Shown here piece by piece: positions 49,386 to 60,347 of a DNA stretch of 64,000 nt. This stretch comes from Paraspadella gotoi (Eukaryota > Chaetognatha): contig CM119267.1 in NCBI GenBank assembly GCA_051294375.1, positions 22,631,486-22,695,485 of the forward strand, read 5' to 3'. The notes below the pieces were generated by a model, which saw nothing but the letters and a program-made list of their open reading frames with translations, was not told where the DNA came from and did no database searches. Position numbers and translations under genes: made by a program. Each line of letters starts with the position of its first letter. Positions within the stretch are counted from its first letter, which is position 1.

Positions 49386-51683
49386 TTTTTATTCCTTGGG
49401 AAATCAAAGACTTCAACAGCGCCACCTCTGGGCGAAGAAAGCGGCGTTCTCACGGCGGCGTCGTGGTTCGTTTCGGCGTCGTTGGTGTCAATTCCGGCGA
49501 CGCGCGTTTTCTCGTTTTCGTCTTTGGTTTCGTCGATCGATTCGGATTTGACGAGAAATTCTCCGCTGATGTCTCCCTCGCCGTTACTGTGGCACTCGCT
49601 ATTGCTGTGGCACTCGCTATTGCTGTGGCCGTCGCCATTGCTGTGGCCCTCGCTATTGCTGTGGCCCTCGCTATTGCTGTGGCCGTCGCCATTGCTGTGG
49701 TCGTGGTCTTTGCCGTCTCCATAGCTATGAGCGTCGCCATTGCTGTGGCCAGAGCTGTGGTCTTGGCCGTCACCATTGCTGCTGTCGTGGTCGTGGACGC
49801 AATCGGACTGCGGATCTTTGTCGGCGTCGACTTCACCAGCAGGAGATATTTTCTGCTTCAAGTAATCCAGAATGAACGGTCGACGCGCCGCTGAAAGATA
49901 TCAATAATTCATCAAATGCATTAAACCATCACTTTTCTTAATATTTATTTCATCTTGACTATATCTTTTCTTATCTTTTATAATAGTAGTACATTACTTA
50001 GTAACTTACCTCTAGCGGGAGTTTCTTTTGTCGCAACATCTTCAGCCGTCGTCGTCGTCGGTTGAGGCGCTTCTTCGGGAGACGCTCCATTGACCGCCTC
50101 CTCCGGATCCTTCTTTACGCCAGGGGACAATCCATCGTCCACGGACGCCACCGACTGCGCTAATTCGTCGTCCGGGGCTGTCCTCGCCCCAGTCGTTGCT
50201 GGTTTCGTTTTGTCTTCGAAGCTTTCTCCTCTCCCTCCTCCTCCACCTCCGAGCTCGTTCAAAGGCGCCTCCACCGATTCCAGTCTCGTTTTCTCCTTCA
50301 ACTCAGCAGCGGCCGGCAGCTTTCGTGGCGACGGAACCCCGTCGCAACGGCGCCGCTCGAGGCTGCCCTTCCGCTCGGCGCCGTCGGAGTAGAAGGCCTG
50401 GTAAAAAAAACACGCGAAGACAGTTGATAATTTTACTCAAAATTAAAGAGTCAACTGTCTAATTTTTTTGGCTTTTCATTCGTTCGATCAAATATAACGG
50501 CCCGTTAGCTGTTTTTTTTTCGATATCTTCCGTCTTATATTTTCTCTCTCTCTCTCTCGTTCGCTCGCTCGCTCGCTCTTTCGCACTTGCTCTCACTCTC
50601 AGGCATTTTCTCTCTTTCTCTTTCTCTCACGCCGCTAACATTTATTTTCTCCCTTTCTTTAATTATTATTGCTTTAATTTCTTCTATTTTATTTTAAATA
50701 ATCTTAAAAAACTATTAACATTCAAAAATCTAAAAAAAAAAAGTGAATAAAATATAATCTATTCTCACTCGATCTTACCTCGTCCCTCTCAGCGACGCCG
50801 GGCGACGTCCGCCTAGAACCCGGGACCGGGCGCCCTCCTTTTCTCGAAGACCGACGCCGCGCGTACCTCTCCAAGCCTCGCAGCGGCGTCGCGCGCCGCG
50901 AAGGCACCGGCGTCGCCATGGTCTCCATAAACTCGCGATGCGCATGCGCGAAGTTGATGTGATAACGCTTCACGCAGGACAGCGACGGAAAATGATTTTT
51001 GGCGAAAGCGTAGACGTGGTTGAGAAATCCGGGAAAACGTGAGATCAAGTCCGACAGGAGGTCGTCCTCTGACGGGAAATGGCCGAAGGAAGAGGCGAGG
51101 GCGGATTCGTGGCCGTGGGTCTGTTGTTGGTATAGGAAAAGGTTGAATGAGGGAAGATGAAGGAAGGGAGAGAAAAGAGAAGAAAAGGGGCATGGAATTA
51201 AATGCTTTAACAGTTTAAACTTTAAACTCTTTATTCTTTTGCACGAGTACGGAGTTTTAAATTATGGGTCCCAATAGTGTAACCAATATATTCCTTCGTA
51301 AACAATTAGAAATGCTCAAAAACAAAAAATTGCGAACTTTAACAATCCAACTTGCGATAAAACAAAACTCAAATTTAAGCTTGTTGAGAAGCCCCTTAAA
51401 AAACGACATCGATTCCCCGAAACGTCCGTCATCTATCGGCACAATATTTTTTAAAAAATGCCAAAAACCTGCGTCAAAAAGTCTTTGGCGTAAAAGAGCA
51501 ACCCGGCGGCGGAGTCGTCGTAAAATTCGTCGTCACCGCTCGCTCGACAGTGCGAGTCTAATACGGAAGAGTCGACGGCCTGGCGCCAATCTTCATCCGG
51601 GGAGAAGAGGTGAAGCATGTAGCTTCGAATTCGGCGGCGACTGAGGGATCGAGGGAAGGATCGAGGAAGCAGTCCGAGATCTG

Positions 51684-51772
<89 letters not shown>

Positions 51773-54134
51773 GAAGAGGGTGGAAGACAGAGAAACAGAA
51801 GAGGTGGTAATCGATAATGCCTTTTATTTTTCCTCTCTCTCTCTCTCTTCTCTCTCTCTTTCTCTCTCTCTCTTTTCTCTCTCTCTCTGTCTCTTTTCCC
51901 ATAGATAGTGCGAGAGATGTAGGAAAATGAATTGCATAATACATAATGAGAGTTATGGAGAGAAAAAGAGAGTCACAGTAGACAGAGAGACGCAAAACCT
52001 GAATGATCGCGTGAATATGCGCCTCGGCGGACCCGAAAAGAGGATGTCCCTCCACTTCCTCCATGGTGACCCTCTTGGAGGCCTCCGCCTGCGTCAGCGT
52101 CCACACCAAGTTCCTCGCCAACTCTCCGCATTTCGAGGTGAGGAGTTTCGGTCGGACGCCGTCCTCGATGTTGCGTTGGGTCAGGCGGTTCGTGCGGCGA
52201 CGGCCTATGAAAGGTTTGGAGGATGACGAAGACGATTACAATGACGAGGATCTTAACAATGACGATAACGATTACGCTGACAAAGACAACAACGATGACG
52301 ATAAAAGTTACGAAAACGATAAAAACGACGAGAACAATGACAAAGAAAGAGAAAATGACAACAAGGATGACAACGAGAGTGAAAATGACCAAACGATTAT
52401 GATAGTAACAACGACCTTCGAAGGGATGTTCGCCCGAGAGGATCTCGTGAAGGACGATTCCAAAGGCGAAGACGTCGCTGAGAATGTACGAGGACGAGGA
52501 CATCTCCGTCGCCGACGAATCCATCATGAACAACTCGGGCGCCATGTAGAGGGGCGTGCCCTGGAGGGAGAAGATAACTGGACGGTAATTTAATACTTTA
52601 ATCTGGACGAATTACTAGCGTTAATCATAATGGAGTAATACAAAAATCACTATTCGGCGTTAAATTCGATGCTCTTCTGTTGAGCCTAAAGTCAAATCGC
52701 GATTTGTTTTTAATGACATCTGGTGCGGTTTCTAAAAAGCATAAAGAATTAAACAGACCAACAGATAGACAATCAGACTGTGACTGTCAATTCTACTAAT
52801 GGAAAAAAGTCCCTTGCTACCTGAATATTTAGCGGATATGCATAAATGTCCTTATATTGGCAAAAATATAAGCCCTATAAGTTCACTAAGTAATCTGCCG
52901 ATTCTTTACGATTGATTAATGATTAATTCTCAGTCTCTGTATGAATTATTCACGTTGAGCGTATTTGCAGGATCCCGGGATTCGTATCATTCAAAAAGAG
53001 AAAGCGAAAGATAAAGATTAACTAATTAACGATTTAATAATTGGTTTCCTTTCGTGACTGTATTTGTGATTATTTATATTACAGCGGCCCATGGTCTTCG
53101 GACCTGCATTCTGAAATAAAACAAATTACAAATTCTAACCTGCAGCAAATTCGTCTTGGTGGAAGTGCGACTCAAGTCGATGACTTTTGCGATCTCGAAA
53201 TCCGACAGTTTGAAAGTAATTTCGCCTCGCAAGTCCTCGTGGATGAGAATGTTTGCTGGCATTAAATAAATTAAAAAAAGCAAAATAAATAAATAAATCT
53301 ATAAATTATAAAATGGGAACGATCAATCTCTGAGATAAAAAATGACCCCATTCATCAAATCAATAACATCAATCAAAAACACCTAAGCTTGAAGTCACGA
53401 TGCACGATCTGGTGGATGCCGCTGTATCGTCCGTGGACGTACTTCAGCGACGCCGCCACGCGACCCACGATCTCCTTCCGGAGAAACCTGGACAAGACGC
53501 GCTTGGACAGCGCCGTCATCTCAGGGTCGCCCGGATCCGGCGACAAGACGTCGCTCATGGATCCGCTGCAGCGCTGCAGCACGATTATTATCTGGTTTCC
53601 GCGGTCGACGCAGCCATAGTATTTGACGACGTGCTCCGTCTCGCGAGTTCCTTACCATTTTAAAAGACGGGGTGAGTTTATCTTGATTCGTTTAAGTAAA
53701 CAAAGAAAAAAGTTTCGATACTGGAGAGATATAATTTTTATTAAAATTTTCAACTTTTCAACTTTTAAACTTTATTGCACTTTATGAAATTGTTACAAGT
53801 TACAACCTATATAAAAATTATCCAATCGTGAAATAGATAAACTATATTCCCTTTTATCATTTGGCCAATCTAGGTAAAAAAAAATAGAAATTAATTAACA
53901 TGCTTTGGTGTTAAAAATATTTTTCGCGCTAAAATGATTCACCTTATAAATCTGCGCCTCCTTAACGATCTGACTCCTCAGAAAGGCGTCCTGTCCGTAA
54001 GCGAACCACCTTCGCCGCCGCCTCCACGTCTCTCCCGCCGGCGTCGTCGCGCAACGAAGCGCCGCGTGGATGGTGGAGCCGCTGGCCACGCCCTGGCGGC
54101 GCCGGTCGAGACGCGAGTCAAAGTCGATGGAGAC
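49189..54134 (-). CDS. IRE1/RNase L-like kinase-KEN protein with His-rich tail, spliced; 5' end not found
   Basis: Exons: 53943-54134, 53393-53650, 53140-53255, 52416-52560, 51999-52204, 51469-51680, 50779-51120, 50010-50397, 49426-49890 and 49189-49305. The kinase part has a Gly-loop-like GVASGSTIHAAL, a helix C-like QIVKEAQIY, HRDFKL, NILIHED, DFE in place of DFG, MAPELF and SDVFAFGIVLHEILSGEHPF. The KEN (RNase) part has ISDCFLDPSLDPS, DWRQAVDSSVLD and LISRFPGFLNHVYAFAKNHF, in the IRE1/RNase L order. An AVK-type Lys was not seen, and the R-N-K-K-H-H catalytic stretch of KEN is not conserved, so activity is uncertain. Phase carries the frame into a low-complexity tail. There is a one-base deletion in the KEN exon. 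The upstream sensor region was not found. Confidence 0.7.
49308..49381. repeat. (GA)n microsatellite acting as polypyrimidine tract on the minus strand
   Basis: GA on plus is CT on minus, directly before the cag acceptor at 49306-49308. Confidence 0.9.
49426..49890 (-). CDS. Kinase-KEN tail exon 9 with His-rich repeats
   Basis: Starts ARRPFILDYLKQKISPAG, then ~13 degenerate hexapeptides of the type HSNGDG/HSNSEG/HSNSEC. An open frame also runs through the microsatellite without splicing. A GTGGCG donor joined to the cag at 49306 preserves phase. Confidence 0.55.
50010..50397 (-). CDS. Kinase-KEN tail exon 8
   Basis: Reads AFYSDGAERKGSLERRRCDG, a Gly run (ELGGGGGGRGE) and PEEAPQPTTTTAEDVAT. 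Acceptor ttaccag, donor GTAAGT, phases fit both neighbours. Low complexity; no domain recognised. Confidence 0.6.
50779..51120 (-). CDS. KEN domain exon 7
   Basis: 114 codons, phase 0 at both ends. Reads SEDDLLSDLISRFPGFLNHV and YAFAKNHFPSLSCVKRYHIN, matching the last helices of KEN (x-D-x-x-x-Y-F-x-x-R-F-P-x-L-L-x-H-x-Y). A basic region RYARRRSSRKGGRPVPGSRR follows. Confidence 0.75.
51469..51680 (-). CDS. KEN domain exon 6 with a one-base frameshift
   Basis: The first part reads ISDCFLDPSLDPSVAAEFEA in one frame; after the C run (plus-strand GGGG at 51599-51602) the homologous part SPDEDWRQAVDSSVLDSHCR is in another frame. One extra C would restore both the frame and the phase to exon 7. 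It is either an indel in the assembly or a true mutation. Confidence 0.7.
51683..51766. repeat. (GA)n microsatellite acting as polypyrimidine tract on the minus strand
   Basis: About 42 units, ending 2-3 bases from the tcctccag acceptor of exon 6. Confidence 0.95.
51999..52204 (-). CDS. Kinase C-lobe exon 5
   Basis: Reads NRLTQRNIEDGVRPKLLTSK, ELARNLVWTLTQAEASKRVT and MEEVEGHPLFGSAEAHIHAI. R-V-T-x-E-E-V-x-x-H-P-L-F is the end of a kinase fold, as in IRE1. Confidence 0.8.
52205..52415. repeat. Intron made largely of GACAAT/GACGAT-type repeats
   Basis: Imperfect AACGATGACGATAAAAGTTA words. The minus strand reads as a Val/Ile-rich open frame that is not a gene. Confidence 0.7.
52416..52560 (-). 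CDS. Kinase exon 4
   Basis: Reads GTPLYMAPELFMMDSSATEM and SDVFAFGIVLHEILSGEHPF. A-P-E and D-V-F-A-F-G are activation-segment and helix F motifs. Confidence 0.85.
53140..53255 (-). CDS. Kinase exon 3
   Basis: Reads NILIHEDLRGEITFKLSDFE and IAKVIDLSRTSTKTNLLQ. DFE replaces DFG. Confidence 0.8.
53393..53650 (-). CDS. Kinase exon 2
   Basis: Reads ETEHVVKYYGCVDRGNQIII, VLQRCSGSMSDVL and ASLKYVHGRYSGIHQIVHRD. It holds the hinge and the HRD catalytic loop. Phase to exon 3 is off by one base with the best GT donor; the acceptor side is also ambiguous. Confidence 0.75.
53943..54134 (-). CDS. Kinase exon 1 seen (N-lobe)
   Basis: Reads VSIDFDSRLDRRRQGVASGS and TIHAALRCATTPAGETWRRR, then QDAFLRSQIVKEAQIYK. 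The pattern resembles IRE1 (I-S-F-x-P-x-x-x-L-G-x-G-A-x-G-T). No clear VAVK Lys. Confidence 0.6.
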
Positions 54135-54199
54135 CTGAGCGGACGCAGAGGCAGAGGCGTAATATGAGGAGATTCAAACTTTGATATCAGTTAATCATT

Positions 54200-54589
54200 T
54201 TTTGGGTTTAGTTTTAGTAAAAATCATTAATTAACACAACGCTTATATTTAAAATAAAAAAGTAGTGTTCGCTAGTTTTTACTTGAGCTGCGAGAATTGA
54301 AGTCCATGTTTAGAAAGGTAAGTATTTTGTTCCTTCGTTAAAATGAAGGGTAAGCCTTTCGCCTTGTCTCAAAAATCCAAAGCAAAGCGGCCGTCCATGG
54401 CGACCATCTAAATCTATCGTTGTCGTTGCCGTCGTCGATATTTTTTCGTTGTCTCGTTGACTTGACTGACTCCATCTCTGTCAAGGTTGGCCATTCGTCG
54501 ATGAGTCAATGCGTAACTAAAATCAACATTAGTTTTAAAGAAGAGAATGAGGATGAGAGAGATGAAGACGAGAGAGAGCAGAGAGAGAG

Positions 54590-54632
<43 letters not shown>

Positions 54633-56628
54633 GAGAGGAGGAGAGAGAAGAAGAAATATATTTGAAAGACGCCATGAGATTTTGTTGGAGAGTTACGTTT
54701 AAATGATGTAAGAGAATGGATAAACGGAGTTAATTTTTTTTTTTCGTGTCAATTTTTTTTTGGAAGAAAAATAGAGATAACAATGATGACTATAACTACG
54801 GGATCAACATCGCAAACTTATTTTATAAGAGTAGACATTAATACTAATTTCATACTTAGTAGAAATTAATGCAAAAAATTCGGTTCCAAATTTCGTGTTA
54901 GGTTGCGACAGATAACGATTGATATGGGCTTGAGAAAATTGTTGTCTTTTGTTTACGTCTTCGAATCTCATAAAGAGTCGTTTTACTTTTCGAAAGATAT
55001 TTACGTTTGATTTAAAATACTGCAATATTCAAATTTATTTGCGGGAGGATTTAGTTTGAAAGAGATACAGGTGATTAATGAATTTTGAAAATCTATTAAA
55101 CTTCAAGAAACTCAAGAGCAAATAATGCCATGAACTAATGGAGATACAATAGAAAATTGTACTTCGGACATTGTTCATTTATTGAAACTTAGTCGCAGCA
55201 AAAGAATTCTCTCTGTTATCGTTTGATTTAGGTTAAATAAAAGACGTTCGTTTAGAAGGATATTACTTTGCCGTAAGCTTTAAATGTGTTACGTACATAA
55301 AATAACTTTTTTCCCCGTTTCCATCTGTAGCAGAGTGGTTCCTCTTTTTAACGCCCTCTTCGAAAATGTAAATAATAAAGTAAACTAATAAGACCCTCAT
55401 GTAAATGACCATACAATGTAAACTATAATAACCTTAATATCGATTACACAATACACCTAAATTATATTTCAGATAACATTTTTGAAATTTATCGTTTGAA
55501 AATTTGATCATAAACGAAAACGGAGTAAATTAATGTGGCACCTCGTAAAATCGGAATCTTTGACGTCTTTATTTTATTTTAATCTGCCGCCCTTATCTTC
55601 ATATCGAAAATTTAGTTTTTAAACTGACACCAAACGTGTTAATATCACGAGCAAATAAAGCTCCTAGAATCCAAATAAACTTCAATTGCTTTTATACGTA
55701 TTACTCTGGAAGCGACCACAATGGGTCAATGCCAGTCACTGAAAGAGAAAAACATTTTTGACCAATTTTTTGTTTACAACAGACATACTTGAAAAAAAAA
55801 TAGAGTAAGACAAATCTTCATTTTTATTTTATTACTGTACAGTGTACAATGCATTCTAATAAAGATAAACTTTTTACATCAAATGAAATCTCTTGTTCAA
55901 TAAAATTGATAAATACAATTTAGAATCACATCTCGGAGGCGGGGCCACTGGCTTTTTTTTTCTAACGACACCTTTCGACCCTTCGCTCTCAACGGGTCCG
56001 ACCTAAGACTTGAGGCTTAGCTTAATCGGGTCCAATTCTTCGGAGGGTAAATGAAGAAAAACGATTCGTCGGCCGGTTGTACTCTGATTCATCCGCCTTC
56101 TTTTCTTTTTCTGTTTTCTGTGCGCGGGGTGAAAAATGCCCCGAAAAGGGCGCGATGCAGCCGGGAGCACCTACTTATCGGCAGGGGATGGAAGGTCGTG
56201 TCTGTGTTCGTTGGGATTAAGACTAAATTAAACATAATAAAACTAAACGAGCAACGATTTTAGGGTGAAACCAAGACCTAATTTTGGTAGAGTTTTTTTT
56301 TTTATTGTCCCACTAGAAGTAAAACTTTGAATCTCGACATTTCAAAGGCGGCCCGGTTAAACCAAAGTTTCGCTCAAAGTAATTACTAAATAAAGTAAAT
56401 ATATATTTATATCGATGATCTTTACTCATCGAAAAACCGAAATTTCATTCAGAATAATTTTTTTTCCTTCTTTTAAATATGGTTCAGATAATTGAAAAAA
56501 ATGAAACCTCGTCAAAATTTATTAACATAAATGAGACATAAATTGAGCTCTGGGGAAAACTAATCGAGAGAGAAGGAAATTGTACCTCAGTTTGAACCCG
56601 AAATAAAGTTTTTTAAAAAATCCCTAAC

Positions 56629-56701
<73 letters not shown>

Positions 56702-56790
56702 GCTCTCTTTTACAGGATGACTAAAAGTAAAACTCTCTCACTCTCTCTCTCTCTCGTCATCGATTTCGGGAAATAAAAAAGAAGACCTAA
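54200..56790. other. No gene seen
   Basis: (GA)n at 54590-54629 and (CT)n at 56632-56694. Upstream exons of the kinase gene may lie here but none could be recognised. Confidence 0.5.
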
Positions 56791-56799
56791 AAACTTCTC

Positions 56800-56800
56800 A

Positions 56801-56852
<52 letters not shown>

Positions 56853-57005
56853 TGACGGGCGGTTTGGCGAGGACCGAGACGTGCGCCCATCGAACGCCGG
56901 GTCCATTGGCGTCGATTTAAGAGTCGATCATCGCGAATCGGACCGATGGCCACGCTGGCTCCTCCCACGCAAACGTCCATCGCTTCGTCAAACCAGGTAA
57001 AATGT

Positions 57006-57039
<34 letters not shown>

Positions 57040-57230
57040 CTCTCTCTCCTCGACCGAATTCCCTCTCCCGCGGCCGCAGTGACTTTGCAGCAGCCGCCGC
57101 CGCCGGCGACGCATTCCGAGGCAGCCGCGGGGGACAACGAGGGGGAAACAAGGCTCTTACTGCGTCGCCGCAGTCGGCGGCGGCGTTGTTGTTGTTGTTG
57201 TTGCCCGGTATGCATAAAGCTTTTTGACCA
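56800..57230. repeat. (GA)n and (CT)n pair and GC-rich triplets
   Basis: (GA)n at 56803-56847 and (CT)n at 57008-57048 face each other ~160 bp apart. A GCC/GTT triplet tract follows at 57080-57205. Confidence 0.85.
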
Positions 57231-58089
57231 AAACGTTTAAAATTTTTTACTGTATTAAAAATTCATATATATTTTATGTACAATGTGACACACTGAAACC
57301 GTTTTAACTTTATAAACTTTTAAAAACGTTTATATAAAATAGCATTAATATTAATATCTTCTGAAAGCTATTGGAAATATAGAATATATATAAGAATATT
57401 GTAATATAAAAACTAGCTTAACCAGCTTTAATTTAATGAGGGTAATAAAAATTAAGATAGACTTTAAATAAAAAATAGCCAGGTAATAGCTCTCTTCGAA
57501 TTCGATCCCTACCAATACAAAACCATTTTGCTTGTTATTCTCCCCCCTACTCCAGCAGCGACGACAGCTGCTCAGGAGCGACGGCTGCTGTGGAATGACA
57601 GCTGCTGCGAAGCGGCGGGAGAAAGTCGAAGACGAAAAAAATAGAAGAGAATAAGAATGAGAAAAAAATTAAAGACGAATGAAAGGGGGGCGAAGGAGGG
57701 GGGGACAGGGGGGGACGATTTTGAAAGAGAATCGAATGCTTAAAAGGGGAAAAAAAAAGAAGGAAAGCGAATTCTATTCTTTCACATTTTTCGCTCTTAT
57801 TTTTTTCCGAGTTTTCGATCCACTCTCTCTCGTTCTATGGCGAATAGAGAAAAAGGTTCCATTTCTTTCTCTCTCTCTCTCTCTCTCTCGAAGGCCGACG
57901 AATCGCGAACACAACAATAGCCGGATTTCCTTCCATCATAATCTTCACCGCTCCCCCCATCAACACATTCCGCCCTCGGCGACCGTAGCTACCCCTAAGG
58001 AGAGGGATTAAGGACTATTTTTAGGAAGCGAACTTATTAAAAAGCTCGCTAATCTATCCCTTTCCAGTCCTCTTACAGTTTTAAGCCGG

Positions 58090-58411
58090 TCTTTCTTCTC
58101 CCCCGCTCCCTCTCTCTCTCGACGCCGCCGCCGCCGCCGCTCCCCCCCTTCCTCCTCAAGTTTGTGCGGCTGGATTCGATCTTTCGAGTCGTAGTATTAG
58201 TAATTTCTATTAAACGCTATAACCGGCACTCGTTCTCTCTCTCGTGCGTTCTTTCTCTCTCTCTATCACGCCATCCCTATCTTAGCTCTCTCTCTCTCTC
58301 TTTAGATCCTTACTCGTTACCCTATCTTTTCTCTCGATCATTTTCTTCGTTATTCAGCGCCACTACCACAACAATCGAGATCATTGCCATCACCGAAACA
58401 TCCTTCGTTGA

Positions 58412-58478
<67 letters not shown>

Positions 58479-58851
58479 AGCCTTCACATATTTCACGACG
58501 AAGAAGACGACGATGACGACGAATCGCTGGGCTCGACTTATCGGGGGTGTCTCCGCCGCCGCAGCCGAGCAGCAGCAGCAGTAGCCCTAGAAGAAGTTGT
58601 CGGTCCGTTCAGTAACGATCCAGAGAGAGAGAGAGAGAGAGAGAGATTTGGAATGTAGTTAAAAGATTGAGATAGAGAGGAAGAAAAATCGGTGAAGCGC
58701 AACAAGACGAAGAAGAGGGGAGTTATGATAAAGAAATATTTCGAGGACTCGGACGATCTCTCTCTCTCTCTCTTTTTTTTTCTTCTTTTTTTTTCCTTTT
58801 TTTTCCTTTTCCTTTCTTCTCCCTTTTCCTTTTTTTTCCTTTTTTATTTTT

Positions 58852-58882
<31 letters not shown>

Positions 58883-58928
58883 TCTTCTCTCTCTCTCGTA
58901 CTCACACAAACACTCGCCCTCGCCTGTT

Positions 58929-59018
<90 letters not shown>

Positions 59019-59186
59019 CTATCTCTCTCTCTCCCACGAAGTCGAGAGGGATTTTTCGTCGTAGTGTGCGCTGGTGAATTATTACGCTTTCATCGCTGGT
59101 TCTTATTCGAAAGGAGAGAAAGAAGGGGATGTGAAAAAAAAACTGGGTAATATTCTCTCTCTCTCTCTCTCTCTTCTCTCTCTTCT

Positions 59187-59228
<42 letters not shown>

Positions 59229-59230
59229 CC
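58090..59230. repeat. Clustered (CT)n and T-rich tracts upstream of the coiled-coil gene
   Basis: CT tracts at 58411-58477, 58854-58880, 58931-59015 and 59154-59225 and a TTTTCCTTTT tract at 58772-58855. Long Ser-Leu frames here are artefacts. Confidence 0.9.
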
Positions 59231-59876
59231 CGTTTCACTCTCATTCACTTTCTCTTCATAAACAGACGCCCATTCCTCGCTATTTTTTTTTCACCAAAAT
59301 TAATTTTCACAAAATTTTTGAAAAAAAATTAACCCCACCGAAAAAAGTCACTGAAACCATATTTTTTCTATTTTTTTTTCATATTTTCTCCATACTCGGG
59401 TTTTAATTTAAAGCTGGAAATTAAATTCAGACGTCACGACGGAGATTAATCCATCGAGAGCCATGGCGCGTCTCCTTCGCTGCCCCTCGTCTGCGACGTC
59501 CGATCATCCGAATCCTGATTCCGACTTCTCGTCCTCTTCGTCTTCGTCGTCGTCTTCGTCGTCGTCGTCGTTTTCTCTCGAGGGGGAAATAAAATATTTC
59601 CCTGGTTACATTTCCTCGTCGAACTAAAGCCCTTTCCAGAAAAAAAAAAGGAAAGCTAACGTCGCCTCTTCTTTTTCGATGTTCCCTTGAAAAGGATAAA
59701 AAGGAAAAGTCCTTGACGAAAAGAAAACAAGAAGACGCGCGGTTCGAAGGATGAAACGTCGTCGTCGACGGACGACGTTTTGACATCCGCCCACTCTTTT
59801 ATCGACAATCCCCCTATTACCGTTTTTTCTCTCGAGCGTCTCTCTTATCACTCGAGATCCCGCGTCGGCTGCGCCC

Positions 59877-60347
59877 ATGACCGAGTCGGGGTCGGCGCTC
59901 CAGGATCACGGAGGAGCCGTTCCGCCCTCGTGCCGCCTCGCCTCTCCATCGTCGTCGTCCTCTGCCGCCGCGGGATTAAATAATCATGAGACTTTGGAGC
60001 CTCCGACGACTTCAACGGCTCCTTCGTCGATCTGTCAATCTCGTCGCCGAGTTCCCGAGGACAAACCGCCGCTGAGTCCGCCAACCGTCGCCGTTTCGAC
60101 GTCGTCTTCACCGCGGGTCGCCGTGTCGTCAAGCTCCGCGGGCGCCGCGAAAACTAGACCGCCGATGGCGCCGTCGCCGTGCCAGCGTTCCGATGCCTCG
60201 GCGGACTGCGTGGAGCAACTCCACCGGATGCTGTTGGCGTTGGACGATCGGGGGAAGCGGTCTTCGTCGGAACCGCCGCCGCGAGGCCCGTCGGCCGCCG
60301 ATGAGGAATTAGACTCGCGATCGGCGAAGAAAATTCCCGTCTTTCAG
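59877..60347 (+). CDS. Coiled-coil gene exon 1 seen
   Basis: 157 codons from ATG, MTESGSALQDHGGAVPPSCR, to KKIPVFQ at a GTAAAT donor. Confidence 0.75.

Noticed and set aside
49463-49894. Plus-strand Ala/Val-rich frame
   Set aside because: Shadow of the 18 bp minisatellite that encodes the His-rich repeat on the minus strand, where flanking exons agree in phase.
52205-52415. Val/Ile-rich membrane-like stretch inside the kinase frame
   Set aside because: It is an intron with GTCGTT donor and catag acceptor; skipping it joins FEG-RRRTNRL in phase.
58692-59244. Long Ser-Leu/Arg-Glu frames upstream of the coiled-coil gene
   Set aside because: Same artefact of (CT)n tracts; both strands are open and nothing else supports coding.
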